Positions 1-7,559 of a stretch of 8,808 nt of DNA are shown here, piece by piece. The position numbers and the translations under genes were made by a program. The notes under the pieces were generated by a model, which was given only the letters and a program-made list of their open reading frames with translations, did no database searches and was not told the origin of the DNA. Location of the stretch: positions 1 through 8,808 of the forward strand of contig JAFNAU010000190.1 in NCBI GenBank assembly GCA_017860335.1. The letters are read 5' to 3'. Each line of letters starts with the position of its first letter. Position 1 is the stretch's first letter. Origin of the DNA: Bacteroidota bacterium (GTDB lineage: Bacteria; Bacteroidota; Bacteroidia; Bacteroidales; Paludibacteraceae).

Positions 1-153
1 GTTTTTGCACGTAATCCATTTTACATTTACAAAAACTTACCAATATTTGATGCCGAAGCCACAGATGGTACATCCTGGATATCACAAGCTCAAATAGGTG
101 GTTCTACAGCAACTACGAGAACATTTGGCGTATCATTAAGGGCTGCATTTTAA
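1..153 (+). CDS. SusC-like TonB-dependent outer-membrane porin, C-terminal end only
   Basis: Reading from base 1 without a stop gives 50 residues, ending in TRTFGVSLRAAF and a TAA. A final amphipathic beta strand with a terminal phenylalanine is what closes the barrel of outer-membrane proteins, and this ending resembles SusC/RagA proteins. The SusD-like gene begins 26 bases downstream on the same strand, which is the standard susC-susD order, so the assignment rests mainly on position plus the last strand. In this family the protein forms the TonB-driven import channel under the SusD lid. The rest of the gene, including the plug and any carboxypeptidase-like N-terminal domain, lies outside the window, so its completeness cannot be judged. 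Confidence 0.85.
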   Translation, partial: VFARNPFYIYKNLPIFDAEATDGTSWISQAQIGGSTATTRTFGVSLRAAF

Positions 154-179
154 TTAACAAACTCTTAAAATGAATAAAA

Positions 180-1736
180 ATGAAAAAAATAATTTCAAAA
201 CTTTTTATTGGCGCTATTATTTTATTAATGGCAGCTTGTAGCGATGATGCATTCACCAGTAAGTATGCAGATCCTAGTAAAACCAGCACGGCTTCTTGTG
301 AAAAACTTATGACAGGTGTTTTTTATTCCGGAAGAGAATATACATACAACTCTTACTGGAGAATATTCACATGGGATTACAGCGCAATAAGTCGTTATGC
401 TCAAACATTGGGTACGCTAAACGGTGATGGCCGTTATCAGTTTTCCGACAGTTATGCATCAGACAGATGGAACAATTTTTACAATGTTCTATCACAATAC
501 AGAGTATTAGAAGACGTATATAGCAAACTGAGCACAGAAGACAAACCAAACTATGAAGTTTTCGTTTTGCTTTCACGGATTTATGTGTACGACCATCTTA
601 CTCAGATAGCAGACTGCTGGGGTGACGTACCATTCACAGAAGCAGGTTATCTGTCTCTTACGGGTGATGTTGCAACTTCTAATCCGGCATATGACAAGGC
701 AGAAACTATATATTCTACCGTAATGACTGATTTGAAATCGATAAACACCAAGTTAGCAGGAATGACATCTCTGTCTTCTTTGACAACAAGTTATCTGAAA
801 GCACAGGACTTTATCAACGGTGGAAATTTAACTCTGTGGAGAAAATACTGTAATTCATTACGCTTACGTGTAGCTACGAGAGTTGCCGATAACGGTACAT
901 TGACTACTGAAGCAAGAGCAGCTATCAAAGAAATGCTTCAGGATCCGTCAACTTATCCTATGGTAGATTCAAATGCAGAAAACATCAAGGTTGTTCCCGA
1001 TCAAGATGGTTTTCTTTACGGCGAACAATACCGTAACGGATGGGAAACCTGGGCTGGCGAATTGAACCGCGCTTCAAAAGCTATGGTTGATGCACTGCAA
1101 GGTGACTCCAGAATGGATATTATGTTTGACAAGAATATAGATGGAAACTATGTGGGAGTTGATCCTCATACAGACTACGCAACTCAGGACAAAGAGTTCA
1201 CTACGGGTACATACTATTCTGCATATGATTCAGCAACTTTCAGCAGAAATGGAAAAATGCCGGGTATCATCATGTCGGCTGCAGAAGTAGCTCTTCATAA
1301 AGCAAATGCATACAACAAAGGTTATGCTACAGGAGATGCATCAACTGCATTCGTTAATGGCGTTGTTTTATCTACAGAAATGTATTACAATATTAATGCA
1401 TTAGCTACATACAGATCTGCAACACCAGCACCGGCTGAAAGCCTTGTAAGATCGTTTGCAACTGCAAAATGGACTTCAGCTACTAATAAGGATGAAGCAA
1501 TATCAGTACAAACATGGCTTAACTTTGGCTTCCTGAATAGTTCTCAGGCATGGGCGGAAGTGAGAAGAACAGGTTATCCGGTTCTGTATTTCCCAACAGA
1601 TAATTCTTCTTCAACATGTCCGAATGTTCCTGTAAGACTGCGTTATCCGCCAAGCGAACGTAACTCAAATGCTGCAAATTACAATACGTACAAAGCAAAA
1701 GATAATTATACCACTAAGATGTTCTGGGCTAAATAA
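180..1736 (+). CDS. SusD/RagB-like surface glycan-binding lipoprotein
   Basis: A 518-residue protein that would bind oligosaccharide at the cell surface and act as the lid of the SusC channel. A lipoprotein signal peptide runs to the lipobox LLMAAC, with lipidated Cys20. The next residues, SDDAF, are acidic like the surface-export signal known in Bacteroidota lipoproteins. Family landmarks are the NPAYDKAETIY segment (about 168-178), the GGNLTLWRKYCNSLRLR block (214-230), the IIMSAAEVALHKANAY helix (363-378), WAEVRRTGYP (458-467) and the RLRYPPSERN ending (486-495). These fit the SusD-like group 2 branch of roughly 500 residues. The start is the ATG at 180: an ATG at 170 is in another frame and would not give the signal peptide. 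It is probably cotranscribed with the susC-like gene 26 bases upstream. No defect is visible. The ligand cannot be predicted from the sequence. Confidence 0.95.
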   Translation: MKKIISKLFIGAIILLMAACSDDAFTSKYADPSKTSTASCEKLMTGVFYSGREYTYNSYWRIFTWDYSAISRYAQTLGTLNGDGRYQFSDSYASDRWNNFYNVLSQYRVLEDVYSKLSTEDKPNYEVFVLLSRIYVYDHLTQIADCWGDVPFTEAGYLSLTGDVATSNPAYDKAETIYSTVMTDLKSINTKLAGMTSLSSLTTSYLKAQDFINGGNLTLWRKYCNSLRLRVATRVADNGTLTTEARAAIKEMLQDPSTYPMVDSNAENIKVVPDQDGFLYGEQYRNGWETWAGELNRASKAMVDALQGDSRMDIMFDKNIDGNYVGVDPHTDYATQDKEFTTGTYYSAYDSATFSRNGKMPGIIMSAAEVALHKANAYNKGYATGDASTAFVNGVVLSTEMYYNINALATYRSATPAPAESLVRSFATAKWTSATNKDEAISVQTWLNFGFLNSSQAWAEVRRTGYPVLYFPTDNSSSTCPNVPVRLRYPPSERNSNAANYNTYKAKDNYTTKMFWAK

Positions 1737-1769
1737 CCGGGATTTCTAGTAAACCAAGAAATTATAACC

Positions 1770-1816
1770 AGAAAGGAATCGTTGTGAAAGAGTATTATTC
1801 ATAACGGTTCCTTTTT
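1770..1816 (+). terminator. Terminator-like or attenuator hairpin between susD-like and fucosidase genes
   Basis: The arm at 1770-1788 pairs over all 19 positions with 1798-1816, using three G-U wobbles (1771/1815, 1779/1807, 1784/1802) and a 9-base loop at 1789-1797. The base of the stem is an A-rich left arm facing five T residues (1812-1816), followed by AAATTTT, which is the shape of a Rho-independent terminator. It lies in the 95-base gap and ends 15 bases before the fucosidase start. I saw no Bacteroides-type promoter (TTTG plus TAnnTTTG) between the susD-like stop and the next gene. It may therefore act as a partial terminator that lowers expression of the enzymes relative to the transporter pair. 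It could also be a processing site. Confidence 0.7.
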
Positions 1817-1831
1817 AAATTTTCAGAAAAA

Positions 1832-3217
1832 ATGAAAAACTACACGAAGGCTTTATCCTTGTCCGTTATGTTAATTTTTTCTTCCATGCTTTTTTCCCAG
1901 GAAAGTTTTGTTCACGGCGTTTCCGATCAATACATCTGGCCGAAAGATCAAAAAGTATTGGATAAATTACAAAAATGGCAAGATCTAAAATTTGGGTTAA
2001 TCATTCACTGGGGTATTTATTCTGTTCCCGGAATTGTAGAATCATGGTCTATTTGTTCCGAAGACTGGATTACCCGTGATACGACCAAAACATACGATGA
2101 ATACAGGAATTGGTACTGGAATCTGTCAAAACAATTCAAGCCGACAGAATACAATCCGCAGTTATGGGCAGAAGCAGCTAAAAATGCCGGGATGAAGTAC
2201 CTGGTTTTCACCACAAAACATCATGACGGATTTAATATGTTTGACACTAAATATTCTGATTTTTCAATTACAAAAGGTCCCTTTCATGATAATCCGAGAG
2301 CTAATGTAGCAAAATATGTTTTTGAAGCATTTCGTAATCAGGGATTTATGATAGGAGCTTATTTCTCTAAACCGGACTGGCATTGTAAAGATTATTGGTG
2401 GCCCTATCGGGCAACTCCTGATCGTAACCACAATTACAGCATCGAAAAAAACCCCGAACGATGGGAAAGATATAAATCATTTACTTACAATCAGATAGAA
2501 GAACTGATGAACGATTATGGTTCAATTGATATTCTTTGGTTGGATGGAGGCTGGGTAAACAGCGAACGGCGTAAGGCATTCATAGATATGCCAAAAATTA
2601 CAAATATGGCACGGAATGCTCAGCCCGGATTAATCGTCGTTGACAGAACCATTCAGGGTGAATACGAAAATTATCAAACTCCTGAACAGCAAATACCCAA
2701 CGTACAGCTCCCAAATCCATGGGAAAGTTGCATGACATTAGGTACCGACTGGGGATGGACACCAAATGCTAAATTTAAAACAACAACATTTGTAATCGGT
2801 AAATTAATGGAAATTGTGGCAAAAGGCGGAAATTTACTCTTAGGTGCCGGGCCTGACAGCAAAGGAGTTTTCCCGGATGAAGTATATTCACGTTTTGCTG
2901 AAATTGGCAGCTGGCTCAAAGTGAATGGAACAGCCATTTACAACACCACCATCACTCCTTATTATCATGAAAATAATACCTGGTTTACAGCCAGTAAAGA
3001 TGGAAAGAAACTGTATGCTCTTTACGCTTTACCGGACGGTGAAAATCTGCCTTCAACTATCGAATGGCAAACTAATCTTCCTGTAAAAGGCAGCAAAGTA
3101 ATTTTACTTCAGAACGGGAAACCGGTTAATTATAAAATCTTCAAAGATAAAATAGTAATCAGACTGCCGAAAGGCTTGAAAAATGAGCCATTGGCTTTTG
3201 CGTTTCAGATAAAGTAA
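1832..3217 (+). CDS. Secreted GH29 alpha-L-fucosidase
   Basis: A 461-residue glycoside hydrolase family 29 enzyme, which would release terminal alpha-L-fucose by a retaining mechanism. The first 22-23 residues form a Sec signal peptide with no lipobox Cys, so a soluble periplasmic location is most likely. GH29 signatures in order are KFGLIIHWG (53-61), TKHHDGF (128-134), DILWLDGGW (233-241) with Asp238 as the expected nucleophile, PWESCMTLGTDWGW (296-309), KGGNLLLGAGP (331-341) and GSWLKVNGTAIY (359-370). The acid/base is less conserved in this family; Glu277, Glu279 and Glu285 lie in a suitable region but I cannot choose among them. A short beta-sandwich-like tail follows. It ends 11 bases before the GH3 gene and is probably cotranscribed with it. 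The GH29 subfamily (broad or linkage-specific) cannot be called by eye. Confidence 0.95.
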   Translation: MKNYTKALSLSVMLIFSSMLFSQESFVHGVSDQYIWPKDQKVLDKLQKWQDLKFGLIIHWGIYSVPGIVESWSICSEDWITRDTTKTYDEYRNWYWNLSKQFKPTEYNPQLWAEAAKNAGMKYLVFTTKHHDGFNMFDTKYSDFSITKGPFHDNPRANVAKYVFEAFRNQGFMIGAYFSKPDWHCKDYWWPYRATPDRNHNYSIEKNPERWERYKSFTYNQIEELMNDYGSIDILWLDGGWVNSERRKAFIDMPKITNMARNAQPGLIVVDRTIQGEYENYQTPEQQIPNVQLPNPWESCMTLGTDWGWTPNAKFKTTTFVIGKLMEIVAKGGNLLLGAGPDSKGVFPDEVYSRFAEIGSWLKVNGTAIYNTTITPYYHENNTWFTASKDGKKLYALYALPDGENLPSTIEWQTNLPVKGSKVILLQNGKPVNYKIFKDKIVIRLPKGLKNEPLAFAFQIK

Positions 3218-3228
3218 AAACATAAACT

Positions 3229-4350
3229 ATGTATCGAGTTAAAATATCTGTTCTGTTGATCGGACTGGTTTTTTCCATAAACGTTAAGTCTCAAACAGAA
3301 ATAAAATACAAAAATCCGAAACTTAGCACAGAATTACGAGTACAGGATTTGCTGAGTAGAATGACACTGGAAGAAAAAGTAGGACAACTACTTTGTCCGA
3401 TGGGGTGGGAAATGTATGAACGAAACGGTAACAGCATTACTACTTCTGCTTTATTCAGACAACAGACAGATACAAAGAAAACGGGTATGTATTGGGCCGT
3501 TTTCAGAGCCGATCCATGGACAAAAAAAACACTTGATAACGGATTAAATCCGGAACTAGCAGCAAAAACAGCCAATGCATTACAAGACTACGCTGTAAAT
3601 CACACCCGGTTAGGGATACCCTTGTTTTTTGCCGAAGAAGCTCCTCACGGACATATGGCTATCGGAACAACCGTTTTCCCTACCGGTATTGGTTTAGCAT
3701 CCACATGGTCGGAAAAAACCATGCATGAAGTTGGTAAAGTAATTGCGTCTGAAATCAGGCTGCAAGGTGCTCATATAGGATATGGGCCTGTTGTTGATTT
3801 AGTACGCGATCCGCGTTGGTCAAGAGTTGAAGAAACATTCGGAGAAGATCCTGTACTTTCAGGAACAATGGCTGCGGCACTGGTGAGAGGTATGGGTGGA
3901 AGAAACATTAAAGATAACAATTCTATAATTTCAACACCGAAACATTTTATCGCTTATGGCATTCCTGAAGGCGGTCAGAATGGTGCGCAGACTTCCATCG
4001 GACTACGAGAATTATCTGCTTATTTTTTACCTCCCTTTCACAAATTGGTTGATGCGGGTGCTCTTTCCATCATGACGTCATATAATTCTACAGATGGCAT
4101 TCCATGTACCTCGAATAAGTATTTATTGACAGATGTTTTGAAAAGAGAATGGAACTTCAACGGTTTTGTTGTATCTGATTTATATGCTATTGATGTCATT
4201 CACAATACTCATAAAGTTGCAGCATCAATCGAAGATGCAGCCATCCGTTCTATCAACGCCGGTACTGACGTAGATCTCGGTGCGAATGCTTACCAGCATT
4301 TAATTGAAGCTGTGCGTTTTACGCTTAAAGTTCGAAATGAAACTTTTTGA
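3229..4350 (+). CDS. GH3 beta-glycosidase, N-terminal catalytic barrel fragment
   Basis: A 373-residue reading frame with a Sec signal peptide (about residues 1-22, ending KSQ) and the N-terminal (beta/alpha)8 domain of GH3. Visible motifs are RVQDLLSRMTLEEKVGQL (37-54), the AEEAPHG segment (135-141) typical of one Bacteroidota GH3 group, DPRWSRVEETFGEDP (194-208), the substrate-binding KHF (238-240) and GFVVSDLYAID (312-322). Asp317 is the expected nucleophile, and SDL in place of the more common SDW occurs in the AEEAPHG group as far as I recall. The sequence stays family-like to about Val362, after which RFTLKVRNETF and the stop are out-of-frame translation. Likely activities of the intact enzyme are beta-glucosidase or beta-xylosidase; these cannot be separated here. 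It begins 11 bases after the fucosidase stop. Confidence 0.85.
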   Translation: MYRVKISVLLIGLVFSINVKSQTEIKYKNPKLSTELRVQDLLSRMTLEEKVGQLLCPMGWEMYERNGNSITTSALFRQQTDTKKTGMYWAVFRADPWTKKTLDNGLNPELAAKTANALQDYAVNHTRLGIPLFFAEEAPHGHMAIGTTVFPTGIGLASTWSEKTMHEVGKVIASEIRLQGAHIGYGPVVDLVRDPRWSRVEETFGEDPVLSGTMAAALVRGMGGRNIKDNNSIISTPKHFIAYGIPEGGQNGAQTSIGLRELSAYFLPPFHKLVDAGALSIMTSYNSTDGIPCTSNKYLLTDVLKREWNFNGFVVSDLYAIDVIHNTHKVAASIEDAAIRSINAGTDVDLGANAYQHLIEAVRFTLKVRNETF

Positions 4351-5521
4351 AAATCCATATGTGAATGTAAATGAAGCAAAAAAAAATGTAGGTACAAAAG
4401 AAAATGCCGAAGTAGCATTGCAGGCAGCACGAGAATCTATCATTCTCCTGAAAAACATGAACAGTATTTTACCTTTAAGTCCCGGTCTGAAAATTGCAGT
4501 TATAGGACCTAATGCCGACAACACCTACAACCAATTGGGAGACTACACTGCCCCGCAAGATCCTAAACGTATAATTACTATCCTGAAAGGCTTAAAGAAT
4601 TTGATTGGAGAGAATAATGTAAAATATGTAAAAGGATGTTCGGTTCGGGACACGATGAACACACAGTTTGATGAAGCAAAAGAAGCTGCAAAACAATCTG
4701 ACGTAGTAATTATGGTAATGGGTGGTTCAAGCGCACGAGACTTTAAGACATCCTACAAAGAAACCGGAGCAGCAGAAGTTAATGCGAATGTCATCAGCGA
4801 TATGGAGGCAGGTGAAGGATATGACCGGGCTACATTATCATTAATGGGAAAACAAATAGAATTATTGAAAGAAGTACATTCCACTGGAAAACCTATGATC
4901 GTAATTTATATTTCCGGACGTCCGCTGGATATGAACTGGGCTGACGAGAACGCTGATGCATTATTGATGGCCTGGTATCCGGGTCAGGAAGGAGGACAAG
5001 CCGTTGCCGAAGTATTATTTGGAAATTATAATCCTGCAGGAAGATTGCCTGTTTCAGTTCCAAGAAGCGTGGGACAAATTCCTGTATATTATAACAAGAA
5101 CCGTCCAAAAGCGCATGATTACATTGAAATGCCCTCAACGCCGCTGTTTCCGTTTGGATTTGGAATGAGTTATACTAAATTCCTGTATAGCAATTTGACG
5201 GTGAAGCAAATTGGAAATGAAGAATTTGAAATTTCTTTTCTTCTGAAAAATATCGGACAGTATGATGGTGATGAAGTTGTACAACTTTATTTAAATGATG
5301 AATACTCTTCTGTAGTTCGTCCTGAAATGGAATTAAAGAAATTTACACGAATATTTTTAAAAACCAATGAAGAAAAAGAAATACATTTTACGTTGAAAAG
5401 TGATGATTTCTCTCTTGTTGATGAAGGGATGAAACGTGTTGTCGAAAAAGGAATTTTTAATGTATTAATTGGAACATCTTCGGATAATATTCAGTTGAAA
5501 GATAAAATTGAAATAAAATAA
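4304..5521 (+). CDS. GH3 beta-glycosidase, C-terminal fragment (alpha/beta sandwich plus FnIII-like domain)
   Basis: This frame holds the rest of the GH3 enzyme and has no signal peptide. The first in-frame starts are a TTG at 4304 and an ATG at 4337, both inside the LRLKFEMKLFENPYV linker that normally sits mid-protein, so independent translation is doubtful. Numbering from the TTG, the alpha/beta sandwich domain shows ARESIILLKN (42-51), KIAVIGPNAD (63-72), an EAGEGYDRATL loop (168-178) where the acid/base Glu would be expected, and YPGQEGGQAVAEVLFGNYNPAGRLP (225-249). PFGFGMSYTKF (283-293) leads into a fibronectin III-like domain containing KKFTRIFLKTNEEKEIHF (345-362) and ending near the C-terminus. 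No premature stop is seen after the break, so the lesion is recent or the frame is still used. It ends 25 bases from the oppositely oriented uvrB stop. Confidence 0.8.
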   Translation: MKLCVLRLKFEMKLFENPYVNVNEAKKNVGTKENAEVALQAARESIILLKNMNSILPLSPGLKIAVIGPNADNTYNQLGDYTAPQDPKRIITILKGLKNLIGENNVKYVKGCSVRDTMNTQFDEAKEAAKQSDVVIMVMGGSSARDFKTSYKETGAAEVNANVISDMEAGEGYDRATLSLMGKQIELLKEVHSTGKPMIVIYISGRPLDMNWADENADALLMAWYPGQEGGQAVAEVLFGNYNPAGRLPVSVPRSVGQIPVYYNKNRPKAHDYIEMPSTPLFPFGFGMSYTKFLYSNLTVKQIGNEEFEISFLLKNIGQYDGDEVVQLYLNDEYSSVVRPEMELKKFTRIFLKTNEEKEIHFTLKSDDFSLVDEGMKRVVEKGIFNVLIGTSSDNIQLKDKIEIK

Positions 5522-5546
5522 TACTGAAATATTCAAACGGGACTTT

Positions 5547-7559
5547 TTATACCGTCTTTCCTTTCAGCATTTCTTCCAGTTTCATCATTTCGTCGCGATA
5601 CTGAGCAGCTTCGAGGAATTCAAGCTTTTTAGCAGCTTCCTGCATCGATTTTTTGGCTTTAGCAATAGCTTTTTCGAGTGCAGGACGGCTCATAAACTTC
5701 ACAACCGGATCGGCTGCGAGAATATTGGGCGCTTCCGGTTCGATGTATGCATTCGGTTCCGTCTTGCCGAGTGAATTTCGCTCACCCTTGGTAATCTGGG
5801 TTGGTATAATGCCGTGTTTGGCATTGTATGCAAGTTGCTTCTCACGCCTCCGGCTTGTTTCATCGATTGTTTTCTGCATGCTGACAGTTATTTTATCGGC
5901 ATACATAATAACTTTTCCGTTCAGATTACGCGCAGCACGTCCTGCTGTCTGTGTGAGCGAACGATGATTACGCAGAAAACCTTCCTTATCGGCATCCAGG
6001 ATTGCTACGAGCGATACTTCGGGTAAATCCAGTCCTTCTCTCAGTAAATTGACCCCTACAAGAACATCGTATAATCCGCGCCGTAAATCTTCCATGATCT
6101 GAACTCTGTCAAGAGTATCGACATCGGAATGAATGTAATTGCACCTGACGCCCATTTTCAGCAGGTAATCGGTGAGTTCTTCAGCCATACGCTTGGTTAG
6201 GGTAGTTACAAGAACCCGCTCGTCGGCTTCCGTACGCAAAGTGATTTCTTCGAGCAGGTCGTCAATCTGATTAAGGCTCGGACGCACATCAATAACCGGA
6301 TCGAGCAATCCTGTGGGGCGAATAAGCTGATCAACCACGATGCCCTGACTCTTTGCAAGTTCATAATCGGCTGGCGTAGCGCTCACATAGATGGTCTGGG
6401 GAGTAATTTTTTCAAACTCTTCAAACTTCAACGGACGATTATCTCTCGCAGCCGGCAAACGGAAACCATATTCAATTAGATTTGCTTTCCGGGCAGCATC
6501 GCCTCCAAACATGGCATGAACCTGTGGCAATGTCACATGACTTTCGTCAATCACCAGCAGAAAATCTTTCGGAAAATAATCGAGCAGACAGAAAGGCCGG
6601 CTTCCGGGAGGACGACCATCAAAATAGCGCGAGTAATTTTCAATGCCCGAACAATAACCCAGTTCCTTAATCATTTCCAGATCGTAAGTAACCCGTTCAT
6701 AAATCCGTTTGGCTTCATAATCCTTACCTATCGAACGGAAAAAATCGACCTGAACAGCAAGATCGGCTTCAATCATCTCAACCGCACTCATTATTCTCTC
6801 TTTGGTAGTGACAAAAATACTGGCCGGATAGATGTTATATTCATCAAAACTTTCAATCACCCGATAATCGATGGCCTCAACCGTTTGAATTTCTTCAATT
6901 TCATCGCCCCAAAAAACAATCCGTAGTATATAATCGGTATATGCCAGAAAAATATCCACTGTATCGCCTTTTACCCGGAAATTTCCACGGTTAAGTTCAA
7001 TTTCGTTACGGGTATACAAACTATCAACCAGTGAACGCAGGAAGGCGTTTCTGACTATCTTTTGACCTTTGTAAACACGAATAACATTGCTTGTAAAGTC
7101 ATCGGGATTTCCGATACCGTACAGACAGGAAACAGAGGAGACTACCAGCACATCGCGGCGACCCGACAAGAGAGCAGAAGTGGTTGCCAGCCTGAGCTTT
7201 TCTATTTCCTGATTGATGGAAAGATCTTTCTCAATATAAACGTCGGATACAGGAAGATAAGCTTCTGGTTGGTAATAATCGTAGTACGACACAAAATACT
7301 CAATGGCATTCTGGGGAAAGAAATTTTTAAATTCGCTGTAAAGCTGTGCAGCCAGTGTTTTGTTGTGGCTCAGCACCAGGGTTGGTTTTTGAACCTGCTC
7401 AACAACGTTTGCAACCGTAAAAGTCTTTCCGGAACCGGTCACGCCCAACAGGGTCTGATACGGCACACCCTGATTAATCCCTTCCACCAGTTGTTTTATG
7501 GCTTCGGGCTGGTCGCCGGTTGGACGATAAGGAGAAACTATATACCTGCTGAAATCCAT
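5547..7559 (-). CDS. uvrB: Excinuclease ABC subunit UvrB
   Basis: UvrB is the damage-verifying ATPase of nucleotide excision repair: it is loaded by UvrA and recruits UvrC. With the start at 7559 the protein has 670 residues, close to the E. coli length, and residue numbers coincide: Walker A GVTGSGKT (39-46, Lys45), the beta-hairpin tyrosines 92, 93, 95 and 96 in YYDYYQPEAY, and the DESH Walker B (338-341). YCSGIENYSRY (301-311), VSATP, QTAGRAARN and a C-terminal UVR motif (KKLEFLEAAQYRDEMMKLEEML) that contacts UvrC are present. The frame stays open upstream to 7619, but those 20 residues are PHP gene sequence read out of frame. Two adjacent ATGs (7562 and 7559) are possible starts; the one at 7559 gives MDFSRY before the conserved PYRPTGDQPEAI. 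The gene is last in its cluster and converges with the GH3 gene. Confidence 0.97.
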   Translation of the reverse strand: MDFSRYIVSPYRPTGDQPEAIKQLVEGINQGVPYQTLLGVTGSGKTFTVANVVEQVQKPTLVLSHNKTLAAQLYSEFKNFFPQNAIEYFVSYYDYYQPEAYLPVSDVYIEKDLSINQEIEKLRLATTSALLSGRRDVLVVSSVSCLYGIGNPDDFTSNVIRVYKGQKIVRNAFLRSLVDSLYTRNEIELNRGNFRVKGDTVDIFLAYTDYILRIVFWGDEIEEIQTVEAIDYRVIESFDEYNIYPASIFVTTKERIMSAVEMIEADLAVQVDFFRSIGKDYEAKRIYERVTYDLEMIKELGYCSGIENYSRYFDGRPPGSRPFCLLDYFPKDFLLVIDESHVTLPQVHAMFGGDAARKANLIEYGFRLPAARDNRPLKFEEFEKITPQTIYVSATPADYELAKSQGIVVDQLIRPTGLLDPVIDVRPSLNQIDDLLEEITLRTEADERVLVTTLTKRMAEELTDYLLKMGVRCNYIHSDVDTLDRVQIMEDLRRGLYDVLVGVNLLREGLDLPEVSLVAILDADKEGFLRNHRSLTQTAGRAARNLNGKVIMYADKITVSMQKTIDETSRRREKQLAYNAKHGIIPTQITKGERNSLGKTEPNAYIEPEAPNILAADPVVKFMSRPALEKAIAKAKKSMQEAAKKLEFLEAAQYRDEMMKLEEMLKGKTV

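Larger units (their letters stand above)
3229..5521 (+). pseudogene. GH3 beta-glycosidase gene, interrupted by a frame change
   Basis: Two overlapping frames carry the complementary halves of one GH3 enzyme: the N-terminal catalytic barrel ends at 4350 and the second domain is open from 4304. The join is not a plain single-base slip. Frame 1 matches the family to LIEAV (codons ending at 4314) and frame 2 resumes with VLRLKFEMKLFENPYV (from 4316). The usual linker helix, a Gly-containing turn followed by an IDxAVxR segment of roughly 15-16 residues, is absent. Restoring the frame needs an added length of 2 modulo 3, so a loss of about 47-50 bases fits. Without repair the product would be an isolated barrel domain, which is probably inactive or unstable. 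An assembly error or a mixed population is the main alternative. Confidence 0.75.

Noticed and set aside
170..179. Earlier ATG at 170 as the susD-like start
   Set aside because: It is in a different frame from the lipoprotein signal and SusD motifs. The ATG at 180 gives the expected signal peptide directly.
3291..3575. Minus-strand open frames under susD-like, fucosidase and GH3 (for example 367-576, 2017-2214, 2674-2937, 3291-3575, 4300-4524, 4893-5138)
   Set aside because: All are antisense to strong coding sequence and show no recognisable domain or start context.
4304..4350. Programmed ribosomal frameshift joining the two GH3 halves
   Set aside because: A +1 shift is required and I see no recognisable slippery site or stimulatory structure. 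A shift would also still leave the linker helix missing. GH3 enzymes are not known to me to be made this way.
5531..5556. Bidirectional terminator between the GH3 and uvrB stops
   Set aside because: Only a 4-base ACGG/CCGT stem around an 11-base loop can be drawn, overlapping the uvrB 3' end. This is too weak to call.
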